From: Spirometra erinaceieuropaei
Lineage: Eukaryota > Platyhelminthes > Cestoda > Diphyllobothriidea > Diphyllobothriidae
NCBI GenBank assembly: GCA_902702965.1
Contig: CACRXP010000315.1
Span: 166,383-230,382, forward strand
DNA: 64,000 nt
Direction: 5' to 3'
Below the pieces are notes generated by a model, which was not told where the DNA came from, made no database searches, and worked only from the letters and a program-made list of their open reading frames with translations. The translations under genes were made by a program, and so were the position numbers. Below are positions 34,932 to 47,309 of the stretch, piece by piece. Within the stretch, counting starts at the first letter, position 1. Each line of letters begins with the position of its first letter.

Positions 34932-35944
34932 AAATAGCAACGCCTTCACATTTGTCACAATAAAACAATCTTCTACCCGTTCGAAAGTAGCTGAAACACG
35001 GAGGAGAAATCAGCTGCAAATCATTATCGTCATTTTATTGCGTTTTGCTACAGCGGTTTGCATCATGGACAGTCGTTAGTGAAATTTAGGATTTTCTTTC
35101 CCTTCAAAGGACGATATCCTACTATTCCGCCAACCTCATAATTTTATTTTGTACAAACAAGGAATGTAAAAAAGACCACTATGTCGAGGTTAAATAGGCA
35201 GAGTAATGTAAGGGAGAATAAAGGTATAAGTCATTCAATGACACCACCAGAACATTGACTTCCAGATATTAATTACTGTTGTGTCAAATGATTCGGGCAG
35301 AAAACCACGGCCTTGTCTTTACAACTCTTTACACACTTGTTTTCTCTGTGCATAGAGTGGAAACTCTAATTCCTTATTTTCGTTTCTAAAATACGCCTAC
35401 TGGGATAGTTACTACCTAACTCTCTTCTTTAGAAAGCAAAGCAATGCCTATTCTCCCATGAGACAGATTAGGAGCTAGACCACTTAAGTCTTTCCAAAGC
35501 AGCGCCCTCGTTCAATGTTTTTCTTCACTAATTTTCGTCGTAAATTTCGACGCCCATGATCGGTATCGCAGAAAAAAGCACACTTAAGCTCATTAACAGG
35601 TCACAGAAATTTTCAGACATGGGAGTCAGAATTAAAACTACTTTACAATTTTTTTCAAATTTCTCTCCCCAGTTTGAAAAGATGCATCTCGCGGAAAACT
35701 AAAAAATACACCACCTGGAATCTGAGATGTGGAACGCCCGCACACCACCTTAATGAGCAATAAAACAGACCCACATACGACTGCAGTTCACGGTACTGCC
35801 TATGACCGACATTAACAGCATACCTCTACCTGAACAAAAAAACCGAGCTCAAGCATCCATTTTTCGACTGGAGATTAAACTCCTGCGTGCATGGTATATA
35901 ATATAATAATATATAATATATATAATATAATAATATAGTTATGG
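34932..35944. other. Intergenic sequence with an AT-rich tract
   Basis: No recognised gene. Ends with an irregular TAATATA tract at about 35893-35938 that is locally self-complementary, just before the start of segmental duplication copy 2. Confidence 0.4.
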
Positions 35945-36919
35945 ACAACGTTAGGTTTCAGATCGGCCTTGAAATATCGCTGAGTACTTCATAATGTTCA
36001 GTGTTTTAAATCTTTTGCGTTTGTTAAAACTTTCAAAATAAGATATTTGTATGAGGCATCTACCAAAGGGGTAAGTGCTTAGGCGTTCTCGGTTGGGCCA
36101 CAATTAAAGACTCACCAAAACAGGAAACTTTATCGTTGAATAAAATGACCATCCGCAATAAACGTCAACAACACATATGTTTTCGATTAATAGGATGGCT
36201 TTTTCCACCAGGTTATCTTTCTAAGGAGGGCTTTAATACGGTGTTCCGCTGGTGGGAGTCTGTGAGCCTAACACTCTTACACGGTGAAGCCGAGAAAAGT
36301 GCTGAGGCTTTTGGCCGTTTCTTTCATGTTGCTAGAAAACACTTTTATTTTTTTGCCGAAAACGTAAGCTGCTGCCTTTCTCATTACATTGCGTTCGTCC
36401 TTGAGACATTTGGTTCGTTCTGCGATCGGTCATGCACTGCGAAAGGATCATACAAATACCAATATTTTGCAGAAACTGTTTGTGCCATGCTCGTTCCACT
36501 TTTGAATTAACTAAATACAGAATTTACACCGAAGGAAAAGTAATATTTTAAATGTTCAAGACTGAAGATGACTATTCGGTGGTTGTCATTTCCGAGCAAA
36601 CATTGTAATATTCCAAACAGCAAAACAAGGGACTGCCTGTCTGCATTATTATTGCACTTCACGGCGTCAGATCGCAGAGACTTGTTACTCCAACTTCTAA
36701 AAAAGCGAAAAAAGGTTCAATTCCCTTACACCAGCCTGTGAGATAGTAAACTGCTTCCCACAGTTAACGTGGGAAGCACGTTTTAACAGATCTCTCAAGG
36801 GTAACTTACTCTTCTCCGACAAAACACCATTTTTTAGGTGCGGCAAGCTTCATTTAGTAAAACCGTCGAGAGTGAATTACCCTCCTCTCAAGTGGATTTG
36901 AGCGATTCTGTTAAATTCA

Positions 36920-37374
36920 CAAGAAACATTGGTAAATGCAGAGACATGACGTTTTATGAACGGGCATTTCATGGTATAAAAGAATCACACAGTTAGAAAC
37001 GTTTTAAAACCGAATTATACCTTTTCTTCAAGTATAAAATTGGCAGCAGGCGTAATTTGCAGCCGAATGAGTAAGATAATGAATATTTTTATCCATGTCT
37101 TCAGTGAAATATAGTTGGGTATTTAAGGTAATCGAAAAGCAATAGGAAAAATACAAAGTACACAAATAGTCATTTTTACGGAGTACAGTTTTTGCATGCA
37201 GCCGAAAAGAAGTTCATTTCAATGACGGCATCGTGAGGTAACCGGATAACTATAGAATCACGCTGCACATAGGCTAATTTTACAGCCCTATTTAATTAAT
37301 CTTTTCGAAGCGAAAACACATTCCGGAATTTCGGTTGACGTTCCTTGAGTTAGTCCAACTACTGTATGTAGTCC
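36920..37374. mobile_element. Half FB element
   Basis: Contains the inner half of the family (ACGTTTTATGAACGGGC through TATAAAATTGGCAGC to a terminus ending CCAACTACTG) without the opposite half. Confidence 0.6.
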
Positions 37375-38162
37375 ACGGTGTTGCATTTTGGATTCAGCGT
37401 TCTTAACCGACTGCCAAATACTACTTTGTAAAAAAATGGTTCCCAAGGCTACAAACTAAGTCAGCTAATGAAGGACGTCGCCCATGCAGGGCAATTTCGG
37501 AAGTGAACATTTTTTTGCTCAAATAAGATGCTATTTTTGCTTTATTTACTTTCTGAGATAAGTTGGCCATGGCATTTTGCCGTTAGGACTGCATTCGCCT
37601 TCCGGTACATAGCATGTGAACCACGTGCAGATTAACCCAATATGCGCTGTCTGACGAAACACTACTCAGGTTTCCGTAGGTGGTTTTCTAAACTTAGTAG
37701 ACCATAAATTCCTAACCTATGAATCAGCCTTCACATAATCGTGAGATTTTTATGAATTTTGGCGGTCGTAGTCGAGTAAGTTATTACGTGTCCCCAATGT
37801 TACGCATTATCTTTCTCTTTTTTCCTTAATAGGAAACAAACGAAATATTTTTAATCAAAAAATACCTTTGAACGATGCGTTATCTTATTAAATGCACCAA
37901 GTTAGTCCATGGCACTAGGCCTAAACATCTGCGGATCAGTCATCGTGTTTCTTAAATTTCATGAAACACACAACCGTTTTACTGCCATGTCCGACGATGT
38001 CCAGCGTGCGCTCCGAAACAAGATAAAGCAGGAGCGGTGACTTGCACCTAAATTAGTTTATACTTAGGGCGAGACTTGCCCAACATCTACCTCACTCTCT
38101 CCTCCAACCAAACCTGGGTCCGGTTTCAAGACATAGTTAATAAGACCGAAGATGGGCGATGG

Positions 38163-41052
38163 CAGTGTGTGACCGATCTCATAAAATGTTAGCTGAAATT
38201 CTGAAAAGCGTTCTCGATTAGGAAGAATTACTTAGCATGGATTGTAATATTGCTCATCATTAGACATAATCCTATAGTATTTCGGACTTGCCAGGATGTC
38301 GCTTTTGGACCTTCTACAGAAACCACATTCGGTAAAAAATGACTGCTTATAAAGCATGCATTTTTCACATTGATTTTCGAAGGTCCTATAAATTCGAATA
38401 TATTTTATAGAAAGAATGCATAAAAATATGCTTTCTTTTATTATTCTGGTAATAAAATCGCCTTATCTTCACGTTTTATACTCGCGGAATGTGTATATTC
38501 CGGTTTTCAAGAAGTTTTCCGATTCGACAGTAATTTTGAGCCATATCAACCGTTGCATTAGCGTTTAGCGATTCCATTCTACAAGGAACATGCTATCCGC
38601 GTTAGGAAAATCATGTATTCCTATATGCCTTTAAGAAGATACCATGTGGGGTTCATTGAAATTTTGTAATGGATGCTGACTATGCTGTACGTTTCAAAAG
38701 GTGCACTGGTAAACGGACATGTGCGATGCCGTATATACGGACATCGCACGGTCTTACAGGTCTAATAATTATAAACACTTTTAAAATCGAGAGACAATCC
38801 TTCTTAGGGTATAAAATTTAAAGAAAATGTGACAGTACGTGACTTATCTTATGAAATCTGATGGTGGAAACTAAGCAGAGAATTTTTTACGCATCCAATG
38901 TTGAAACATTTGTTTGCTCATCCACTTCCTTCAATAAAATATCATTTTCTTGTGCAGAAATTGTGTTTACGTAATTAAATCAAGTAAAATATCAGTAAAT
39001 TTTATCGAAAATGGACGTTGGAATATATTCGTGCGATTTCCTATGCTAATGCATGTCCAAGACTCCGGTTACGCATCTGAGCGACTTTTTCATTGAAAGG
39101 ATAGTAATGTACCCGCGAAACTTTGGGAAATAGATGTAGCCAATCTTGAAAACTAATTTTATGTCCGATGTCTTCCACGGTGATCAATCTGCTAAGACAA
39201 AGGTTATTTCAAGAAAACTAGGGGTTTTGTCAATTTCTTATTGTCAAATTAGCAGATCTGTGGGATATGGTGTCCAAAAGTGCAGTAATAACGCAGGTAG
39301 GGATTCCTTCGTTTACGTGGGCTGAAAGTGTTTTGCCGTTTGGAAAATTCTACCTGATATCACATAGATGCCCACCACAGAATGGTCATTTGCAGCTTTA
39401 AACATATGAAACACTACTTGTCGTGTAGTTTAGTTTCTGTGCATAGCTTATTCGGAAATAGAATGAGCAAAACATTTACAGTTTCAGCAAAATATCAGTA
39501 TTTTTATGGGTGCTGTGCCGTGCATTCATGATCGAAGAACGGAGTCTAAATGTGAGCGCAAACAGTGGAAATGGCCTCAATGTATAGAAAAAGACATGTT
39601 TTTGCTTTAACGGCGGAAAAATATTAGTATTGCTTAGGAACGTGAAAGAAACCGCCAAAAGTGCCAAATTTTTACTTGGCCACGCCGTGCAAAAATGCAA
39701 AGTACACAGAGATCCGTCAACGGCGTGCAGCAATAAAGCACCTCCCTAAGGGCTAACTTATTAAGGAAAGTTTTCTTATTGATCCAAGGCATATTCTTTG
39801 CTGACTTTCGTTGTGGACAGCCATTTTTCTCGAAAATGAAATTTGGTGTGCGAATGAGTCTTCACATGTGACTCAGACGACCATATGCGTGAAAAGGAGC
39901 GCCTGAGCACTCCCTAATTCGGTAAATGCCTTCAAGAGCAATCTTATTTTAACTCCTTAACAGACAGGTAATTTAGAATCAGTCTTTATGGAAGATCGGG
40001 TGAAAACACTGAAAATCATGAAGTATTCAGCAATATTTCGAGGCCAATCTGAAACTCAACGCAATCCAAAACGAAGGAAAAGTAAAAATTAATTTAACGG
40101 AAGAAAAGTTCTCTCTTTAAACACAAAGTGGTATGTTTACGATCACGCCTGTCAGTTCTATTTAAATTTACTAGGCACCGACCGGTCATATGGCATGTCA
40201 CCATATGAAAACGTCTGAACCTACGACGTCCCCATCGGCGAAATCAAGCAAAATCCAGCTTCTCTTGTTGAACCTCATCTCATTCAGCTCCAAGTAGTCA
40301 CGGAAATTATAAAACACCGAAGAACTTTTTTGGAATCTACATTCAGAATGTAGGCAGTTGACAAACCGTCATATATGATATCACACCACTTGTTAAATGA
40401 TATTTAGATGTAAACTACACTAAAACACTGTTATTATACGTTATTTTATGTCTTCTTTCATATTTACTACGTTTGTGGTATAAGAATACATTCTGTACAT
40501 CAAAAACCGAACTTTACTCAATTAGAGCCATTTCTGACTTTTTCGGGATATTGCGCTTTTCAAAATAAATCGGCATTTCTAAAAAACGCTACACTGCCTT
40601 TAATATTTCTTTTATGTTTATAATTCTTTTAAACTTGTAGTTAATTAACATAGAAATCGGACTCATGAAATGGTGTCGGTTTGCGAGGGAACGGCAATTA
40701 TTCATAAATTTGGACACGTTTCATGAGTTAGGTCACTAACTGTATTTCCTATCAAACCTGTAAAAGAAAGCATATTGTGTGCATGTTTGCTACAAAATAT
40801 ATATAAATTGATAAGAACATCGAAAATCAATGTGAAAAATGCATGCTATATAAGTAGTCATTTTTACTGAATGTGGCTTCCGCAGGAGGTCGAAAAGAAG
40901 TGCATTCAATTGCCGACATCCTGACGAGTCTGAAATATTGTAGGATTATGTTGCATGCTTATCAATATTATAACCCTACCTAGGTAATCCTTCCTAATCG
41001 AAAACGTATTTTAAAATTTCGACCAACATTTCATGAGATCGGTCGCGCACTG
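38163..41052. mobile_element. FB element split by a 1.9 kb TIR element
   Basis: Left half starts CAGTGTGTGACCGATCTCAT at 38163 and breaks at 38832. The right half resumes at 40743 and ends CATGAGATCGGTCGCGCACTG at 41052. Without the insert the element would be about 980 bp, like the intact copies. Confidence 0.7.
38833..40742. mobile_element. 1.9 kb element with FB-like terminal repeats, nested in FB
   Basis: Ends CAGTACGTGACTTATCTTAT and the inverse of CAGTTAGTGACCTAACTCAT, close to the FB termini, but the interior is unrelated to FB and not palindromic. Interior open frames are short (largest 85 codons at 39476-39733, minus), so no transposase was identified. Target duplication could not be decided. 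Confidence 0.55.
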
Positions 41053-42691
41053 TAGCTGGCACGCTCGGGTTTCCACCTGGGCACCACACCCCTGGTCCAC
41101 CATAAACACTTGACCAAGACTCCTACTAATAACAGCACAACAACGGGTCTGAGAGAGTAGGGTGACTGGGCACTCGTTCAAACGACCTGTTTCCCCGGGC
41201 GAGTGCAAGCGCCTTTACCGGCAAGGAACTAGGCGCAATAGACGAGTCAGTACACAGCAAACTGCGAGAGCCATGATTCGCTAATTATTACAGCAGACAC
41301 ATACAAACCTTGTTGCCCATAGGGATGAATAGCTAGTAGGCCTTATCGCCGCGTCCTAGGACATAGAATTACATATATTTGCAAGTCAGGCTGCTTCAAA
41401 GTCGATAAAAACTCTGGTTTTCTAAAAGTTACCCTGCAGCTTACACGTTCTTCATCTGAATTGTTCGCGAAAAGAAACTAACGTCCAAATGTGGTAAGTT
41501 TCGTTTTATTAAATCTATTGCGTTTAAATTAATCTCTTTTCATAGAAAAACATGCGCAGTCACGCAAATCTATACAAGGGAACCCCAAAAATACAGAGTA
41601 ATTGGAATTTTTTCCCAAATATGCACTCGTTATGGCAAATAACTATTTTTATAAACACATTTTGCATGCACAAAACGCATTTGTGGAACAGGCTAGGCGA
41701 TTAAGTAAAATTTACAGCAGTTCCGCTGTCCACAATTGACCATCTCAATCTTCTTCATCATCATCATGAGCCAGTAACTGTGCTGTTAGTATGGAATCAC
41801 CTTACCCTAAAGTATACTATTAGCTGCCTGTCGACAGTTAATAAATATTACGCGGTTATCCGCTGTGACTGATGGACTTCGGCTGAAATATGCATACATA
41901 AAAACATAGGTCTGAGTCTATAGACCTTAAATATACTGATCTACTCCTGGTTCGCAGTTAATTTTTACGGAAATTACAAAGCTACATTTTCTAAATTGGA
42001 GTATCTACCAGAAAGCAGACAGGGAATGCTGGGGGACTCACTGACGAGCCGACACCTGGTAGCTCTGGCATGCAGCGGCAGAATATCGGCGAAACACGCG
42101 TGTATGAACTTTTGGCTGGTACCTGTGCTGTTACTATGGAACCACCTTACCCTTAAGTCATTCCCATCAAATTACACATGCTTCTTTGCTTCTTCGGATG
42201 TCACATTTTTCCAGCACGCATTTCGATACCGAAAAGTCCACTACGTCTGGTTTTCTTAAATGATATATGAGTAGTCACGCTTTTCACGTATTTCTGAGTG
42301 CGCGCTTTACTCTTAATTTAACCCGTGCACCTGAAGTCATTTGGTAATTTTGAAATTTCTGTTAGATACGATCTCTTCTCCGAAAACAAGCTCCGGTTTT
42401 GAGGAGGTTGGTTCCCGGTACATTTAACAGAACTGCCGAATGTAAATCCTTTTTCCACTTAAGGCATTTCCATACCGTCTATTTTGCAACAATGGCATGA
42501 GATTACATCAAATAACGTGAAAGACTTTCGTGGGAATCAACCCTTTCCTTTTTTCATGGCAAACAGATCGTGTTTTCGTTATTTGCCATTGGTCCGCTAA
42601 ATGTTATCTGAACACCTAAATTTAATAGTATTTAAGCAGAGGAACTACCGCGATTTTTACAGAATTTGGGGGGCTATCAGAACACTGTGAG

Positions 42692-45183
42692 ATGAGGCTT
42701 GTGGTGTACATCTACGCAGCGTGCTTCACTTTGATTAACAGCACATTAGGTATCAATTTAGATAATCGAATAAAAAATACACGTTTCGTAAATGCTCACT
42801 ATTATTTTTTCTAGCTTTAAGTTGTAATGCCAACAATATAATCTTTACAAATAGTGTTTCTTAGAGACGACATTTTGGCAACGGTACGGAGAAATACCCT
42901 ACTTTACTGTCGGTAGACTGTGGATCGTTTCATACGTTATTGACGATAGGGATAGTTTTACTGGTGGGCAGCGCACTGGAGAGTAAGCTGACGACAAGCA
43001 GGAAAACATAGAAATTGCTCAGATTTCTCCTAAAAGACTCATCGTACGCTTTCGTACGGCAGCGGAAATGAACGCGGTAATAAAAGATAAACAAAGAGTA
43101 AATAAAGCAGTTTAAGGGATGGTTTGAAGTCATGGGAAGTGATTGTTATTGGTAGTGTAATGCCTGCAAAGGCCTGCGAAAGAATTCCAAGATATGACGT
43201 GATCCTATGACGTGATCCACAGTCTGTCGTCAGTTAAGTGGGGTCCTTCTCTTATAATGTTGCCGACGCGTTTTGAAATTTACACCAGTCCATTATTATG
43301 TAATTTTTGCTTTGTTACAATGGCTTCACTTCATTGAATGACCATCCATAAATATCATCCCACACTAGCTAAAGAAGAACGTCTGATCAACGGACTGCCT
43401 GAGAATTGCGGAAATCGCCCGGAACTACGCGAGCCATCGACATATCCTCTACGTCAAAAGATAGAAGCTGTAAAAAATAGTTGGCCTTGGCAAGTAAGTC
43501 GACAGATATGACAGGTTGCACTTGTATGTTGTCTAGTGTGCGCACAACTTTTTGTTAATTATCCAACGTTTGATGAAAAGCACAGATCTTCCTGCGCAGA
43601 AATCAACACGATTAATATGGGCAGATTGCAAAACCACGATATCTGCCCGTTGCCGTAATGATTAAATTTTTGGGAATCACTTGGCAGTCTGCACTGACCC
43701 CCGCCACGGGAAACCGTCATAATCTATTCAATACATATGGAATGTGCGATCAACTGACGATTTTAAAATCTGAAGACGATTACTAAAGCTAATTTCGTTT
43801 TTTTTTATTCTCAATAGGTTGGTGTGTACGCTTCAACGATTGGGCCCTATCCATTTTGCGGAGGGACACTCATTTCGCCAACATGGGTATTGACGGCCGC
43901 TCACTGTATCACTGGGGCTCTTCGATGTAAAGAAATTCCACTTTGTCGACCCTTTTCGTTCGATGAGTTCGTCGAGGATGAAATGGTCGTTCGCATAGGA
44001 GACCACAATCGCACACGGCGTGGACGTCCAGCATTCAACCTTCGAGTAAAGCACATCATCATGCATCCGCAATACGAACTTGGAGATGTTAGGGAAGGCT
44101 ATGACTTTGCTTTACTGAAGCTGAAGCATGAGGTCAAACGATGTATGTCCGGCCATAAAGTTTGAGTTTTGTTGCAGCAGCGCCAGTTTTATGTCGTGCA
44201 GACTAACTTGATTTAAACAAAGTGTGTGCTCTCACTCAGAAGGGCTACTTTTTGACACTAACAGCTACGAATTAAGGGTATCTCCAGAACGAATGGCTTA
44301 ATCTGCCATATACAATTGATTTCGGAAACTTTAAAAAGAACTGTGTTAGTTTTGGCGGCTGCATTTATATTAAATTGCACTTTACCCTGATCGTCATTAC
44401 TGTAAGCATGTAAATCAACATAACTTGGAGACATGATTGTACAGCCATCGTGGGACGACTGCGAGAGTTGCTAATTATGCTTTATAAATGCTGACATGGT
44501 GCCTGCATCCTACACACGCAATACCCTAGTCTGTGATCAGTGGTGTGGGAGAGAATCGGAAGGCACATCTCCTTATTCTGGAAGGGTCATTAAACGGCTG
44601 AGCTGTCTTGAGCATTTCATACTATAGGGCTTTTCTTTTTTAAAGGACCTCATGCATGTGGCATCAAAACTGGCAATGCAACTTTTTTATCGCCATAGCA
44701 AAGGTGGCGGAATTCGCATGTCTTGCGGAATCCGGATTGAAAATCGGGGTTGGAAAGTTCTGCTACTTTGCCGGATGGGGACTGATTCCAAACCCACCCA
44801 ACCTACCGAATCCTAACCAGCCGGAAGTGTTGATGGAAGTACGAGGGCAAATAGCAAAAATGTCTGACTGCCAGAAAAGACATCGGCTGGCTAAAAAAAG
44901 AAAGCATGTTTGCATTGACGGCAAATATGGGGTAAGATTCACTTTTACAGGGCACATAGATTAAGTGTATTAAACCTAATAATTTGCTTTTCGTGTCATC
45001 CAGGCTGCCTGTACGGGCGACAGCGGAGGAGGACTGCACTGTTTAACAGAAGGTGGCAAGTGGGTTGTCTACGGCGTAGCTTCCTACACCGGCAAGAACT
45101 GCTCCGGGGAATTCACAGTGTTTGCACTGACTCCACCGTGCTCGGCTGGATCCAACGGAATGTTGTCGCACATAATTAATTAA
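42692..45183 (+). CDS. Secreted S1A serine protease, copy 2 (five exons)
   Basis: Exons: 42692-42749 (signal peptide, MRLVVYIYAACFTLINSTL), 43369-43493 (LPENCGNRPEL ... NSWPWQ), 43818-44142 (CGGTLISPTWVLTAAHC with catalytic His; catalytic Asp in DFALLKL), 44699-44931 (CYFAGWGLIPNPPNLPN; VCIDGKYG), 45004-45183 (catalytic Ser in GDSGGG). Introns are GT-AG and phases agree, giving about 306 residues. Cysteines fit the S1A disulfides, including one from the light chain (ENCG) to FACLAE. Family role: extracellular peptide hydrolysis. Oddities: the IVGG activation start is replaced by LRQK, residue 189 is Ala (Asp in trypsin), GDSGGP is GDSGGG, and a one-base loss near 45137 changes the C-terminal helix relative to copy 1. 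Probably expressed or recently so; activity is uncertain. Confidence 0.8.
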
Positions 45184-45283
45184 CATTCATTTTGATGTAC
45201 CATTTTACTTTGATAAAAAGTTTTTCCCAATAGAGACACTACCTGATCATTTTATGAACTGTGCCATATACAAAAATATGTAG

Positions 45284-45600
45284 GCAGAATGGCATTACCG
45301 ACAAAGACACGGGAGACCGGAATGGCCATTTCTGGCTTATTAGCCGTCGTCAGCCAGCCATACCCAAGCCCCGAAGTGTGGAACACCCGAGCCTCGAACT
45401 CGCGACCTGTTGGTTTAGAAGTCCACGCCTCTATCCACCGGGACACGAGCCCGTTGCCTTGTCGGTTTTCGATCGGCGAATATTCAATGGTAGGGGGCGC
45501 TCACCGATCGTTCATACAGAACTTACTCGTTCCGTTGTGCATTAAGGGCTCTCTCTCGAGCCCAACCAGCAGCCGCACAGCGGCGCATGATACATAGACA
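45284..45600 (-). mobile_element. SINE-like unit B, first of a tandem pair
   Basis: A full unit: tail CAGAATGGCATTACC at 45289, tRNA-like core at about 45385-45455 (minus strand), 5' module ending in CTCTCTCTCGAGCCC and GCGGCGCATGAT. It abuts the next unit at a second ATGGCATTACCGACAAAG. Confidence 0.7.
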
Positions 45601-46262
45601 TAATGGCATTACCGACAAAGACAAGGGAGACTGGAATGGCCATTTCTGGCTTATTAGCAGCGAGGAGGAACGACAGAGAATGCGGGCAGATTAATACAGT
45701 ACTGTTTCTGGCTTATTCTGCCTTCATTCAGCCAATCATAACCCTGACCAACAGCCGGGACCAGGAACACAAAACATGCGCACATGTTTGTGTTTCAGGT
45801 CACAGCTCCTGGTTAGGGATATGATTGGCTGAATGAAGAGGAAGTAAGCCCGAAACAGTACTGTGTCAATCTACCCGCATTCTCTGTCGTCCCTTCTCGC
45901 TGCTTTTATGACTTGGTCGACCTCGGCCAGGTAAACTGTTGCCTGTCCGTGATCATTGCCACCCATATAGAGCTTGTCGGCTTCATGAAGCCAATAGATC
46001 GGTGTGTGCCCATTCCAGTCATACCCAATCGCAATGCGTGGAACCCCTGGGGCTCGAACTCGCGACATGTTAGTTAGAAGTTCACGACTCTAACCACCGG
46101 ACCACGGGCCCGCTGTCCTGTCGGTTTTCGATCGGGAATATACAATGGTAGAGGGGCGCTCACCGGTCGTTCTTAAGGAACTAACTCGTTCCGTTGTGCC
46201 TTACGGGCACTCTACCGAGCCCGACCAGCAGGTGCACAGCGATGCATGATATAGACAGAATG
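45598..46262 (-). mobile_element. SINE-like unit B, second of a tandem pair, interrupted
   Basis: Starts like the first unit (ATGGCATTACCGACAAAG), is interrupted by the 247-bp palindrome and about 110 unrelated bases, then resumes near 46018 with the core (minus strand GCGAGTTCGAGCCCCAGG) and 5' module. It ends at another GACAGAATGG. Confidence 0.65.
45657..45903. mobile_element. 247-bp palindromic insert (MITE-like)
   Basis: Begins GCAGCGAG and ends CTCGCTGC. Arms match over about 110 bases (for example GACAGAGAATGCGGG with CCCGCATTCTCTGTC), with a short centre containing ACATGCGCACATGT. No coding capacity. Clear target duplication was not seen. Confidence 0.75.
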
Positions 46263-47309
46263 GTATAACCGAAAGGACAACCAGCCCTTGGCTCAGTGTT
46301 TAGAGGCGTTCGACTTTCTAATTTGCAGGTCTTGAGGCAGAGTCAAGAAGACTGTAGGTGGGATCTGAACCAGGTGGCTGGCACGGCGTGAACCCGCACC
46401 TAGGTTTGTCACAACAACCCCTTACCAGATTTTACACATTAAGAAACGTGGGCAGCTTTGAGGCTAAAAATAGCAGGAGTGCTATAAATACCATAGTACA
46501 AAAGAAAAATTGCGGGCCTGAAGGGAGGACCGAGTTATCGCGTCTGCTGGTAGCATTCCATTCAATGTTTTACTCCACAATGATACATCCAAACACGTCA
46601 GATTGCTTTTAGTGAGGGCCATGCGATAAGAGAGTCAATCTCACTATAGGTTCCCCTTCCCAAGCAGTAGCAGTGGGTCAGTCAGCTGGTGCGAGGATTG
46701 GGCGCATTGGCTGGCAGAGCTAGGCGATTCGTCTAGGCGTGCCGCATACACGACTTGACCGCCCAGACCCAATACACAAAATTGGGGTGGATTGCTCGGA
46801 TCTCAAATACCCAATACTGTCAGAGGATGAGTTATTGCTGTCTGGCTCTCAGTCCATCAGTCGGCCACACCAGAGTGGGCTGACTGCGAGTTCGGAGATG
46901 AGTGCCCAGTTGGCAATATCCCAAACCACGCGCCGTAACTGTTTCGAGTACGAAAGATCGCCCATAGTGAGAAGTGGGCTCCTAAAGTCGTCCTTACGCT
47001 CTCCTCCCCCACAACTCGACTGGCCGAGTGGGCCATTTAACTGGTACTAATATTGAGCCAGTAGATCTCACAGCTAACACCAGTCTGATGGGGTCTCGAA
47101 TGTGTTAGATTAGCAGTGGGGCCATGTGGGGAAGGAGCCGAAGAACAGTACTCCCACTTGCATGAGAGGTGCAATTTCAGGCTTGTGGTGGACAATGGGG
47201 GACGCGTTCGTGCATGTCGCATGCACCGTTGAGGACATGTGTGATGACGGGCTTTTACCTACGGTGTTTCCCTACTGGGTCTCAACAAGGTGCAGGTGAC
47301 TGAGTGGAC
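46263..47309. other. LINE-derived debris, no intact gene
   Basis: GC-richer stretch with phrases shared with 59.5-61.7 kb (GACCGAGTTATC, AGTCAAGAAGAC), so it is probably tail and 3' UTR of the zinc-finger LINE family. A tRNA-like A box (TGGCTCAGTGTTTAGAGGC) occurs near 46295. No reading frame can be trusted. Confidence 0.4.

Larger units (their letters stand above)
35945..45185 (+). repeat. Segmental duplication copy 2 (expanded)
   Basis: Collinear with 14855-20065. About 5 kb (roughly 36.2-41.3 kb) interrupts it, including FB elements at 36920 and 38163. The 36136-36510 open frame of 124 codons lies at the left end of this copy. The matching part of copy 1 is not open, so it is unlikely to be a gene. 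Confidence 0.75.

Noticed and set aside
36136..36510. 124-codon open frame in the duplicated segment
   Set aside because: No recognisable domain, no splice or start support, and the aligned part of duplication copy 1 (around 15.07-15.2 kb) is not open.
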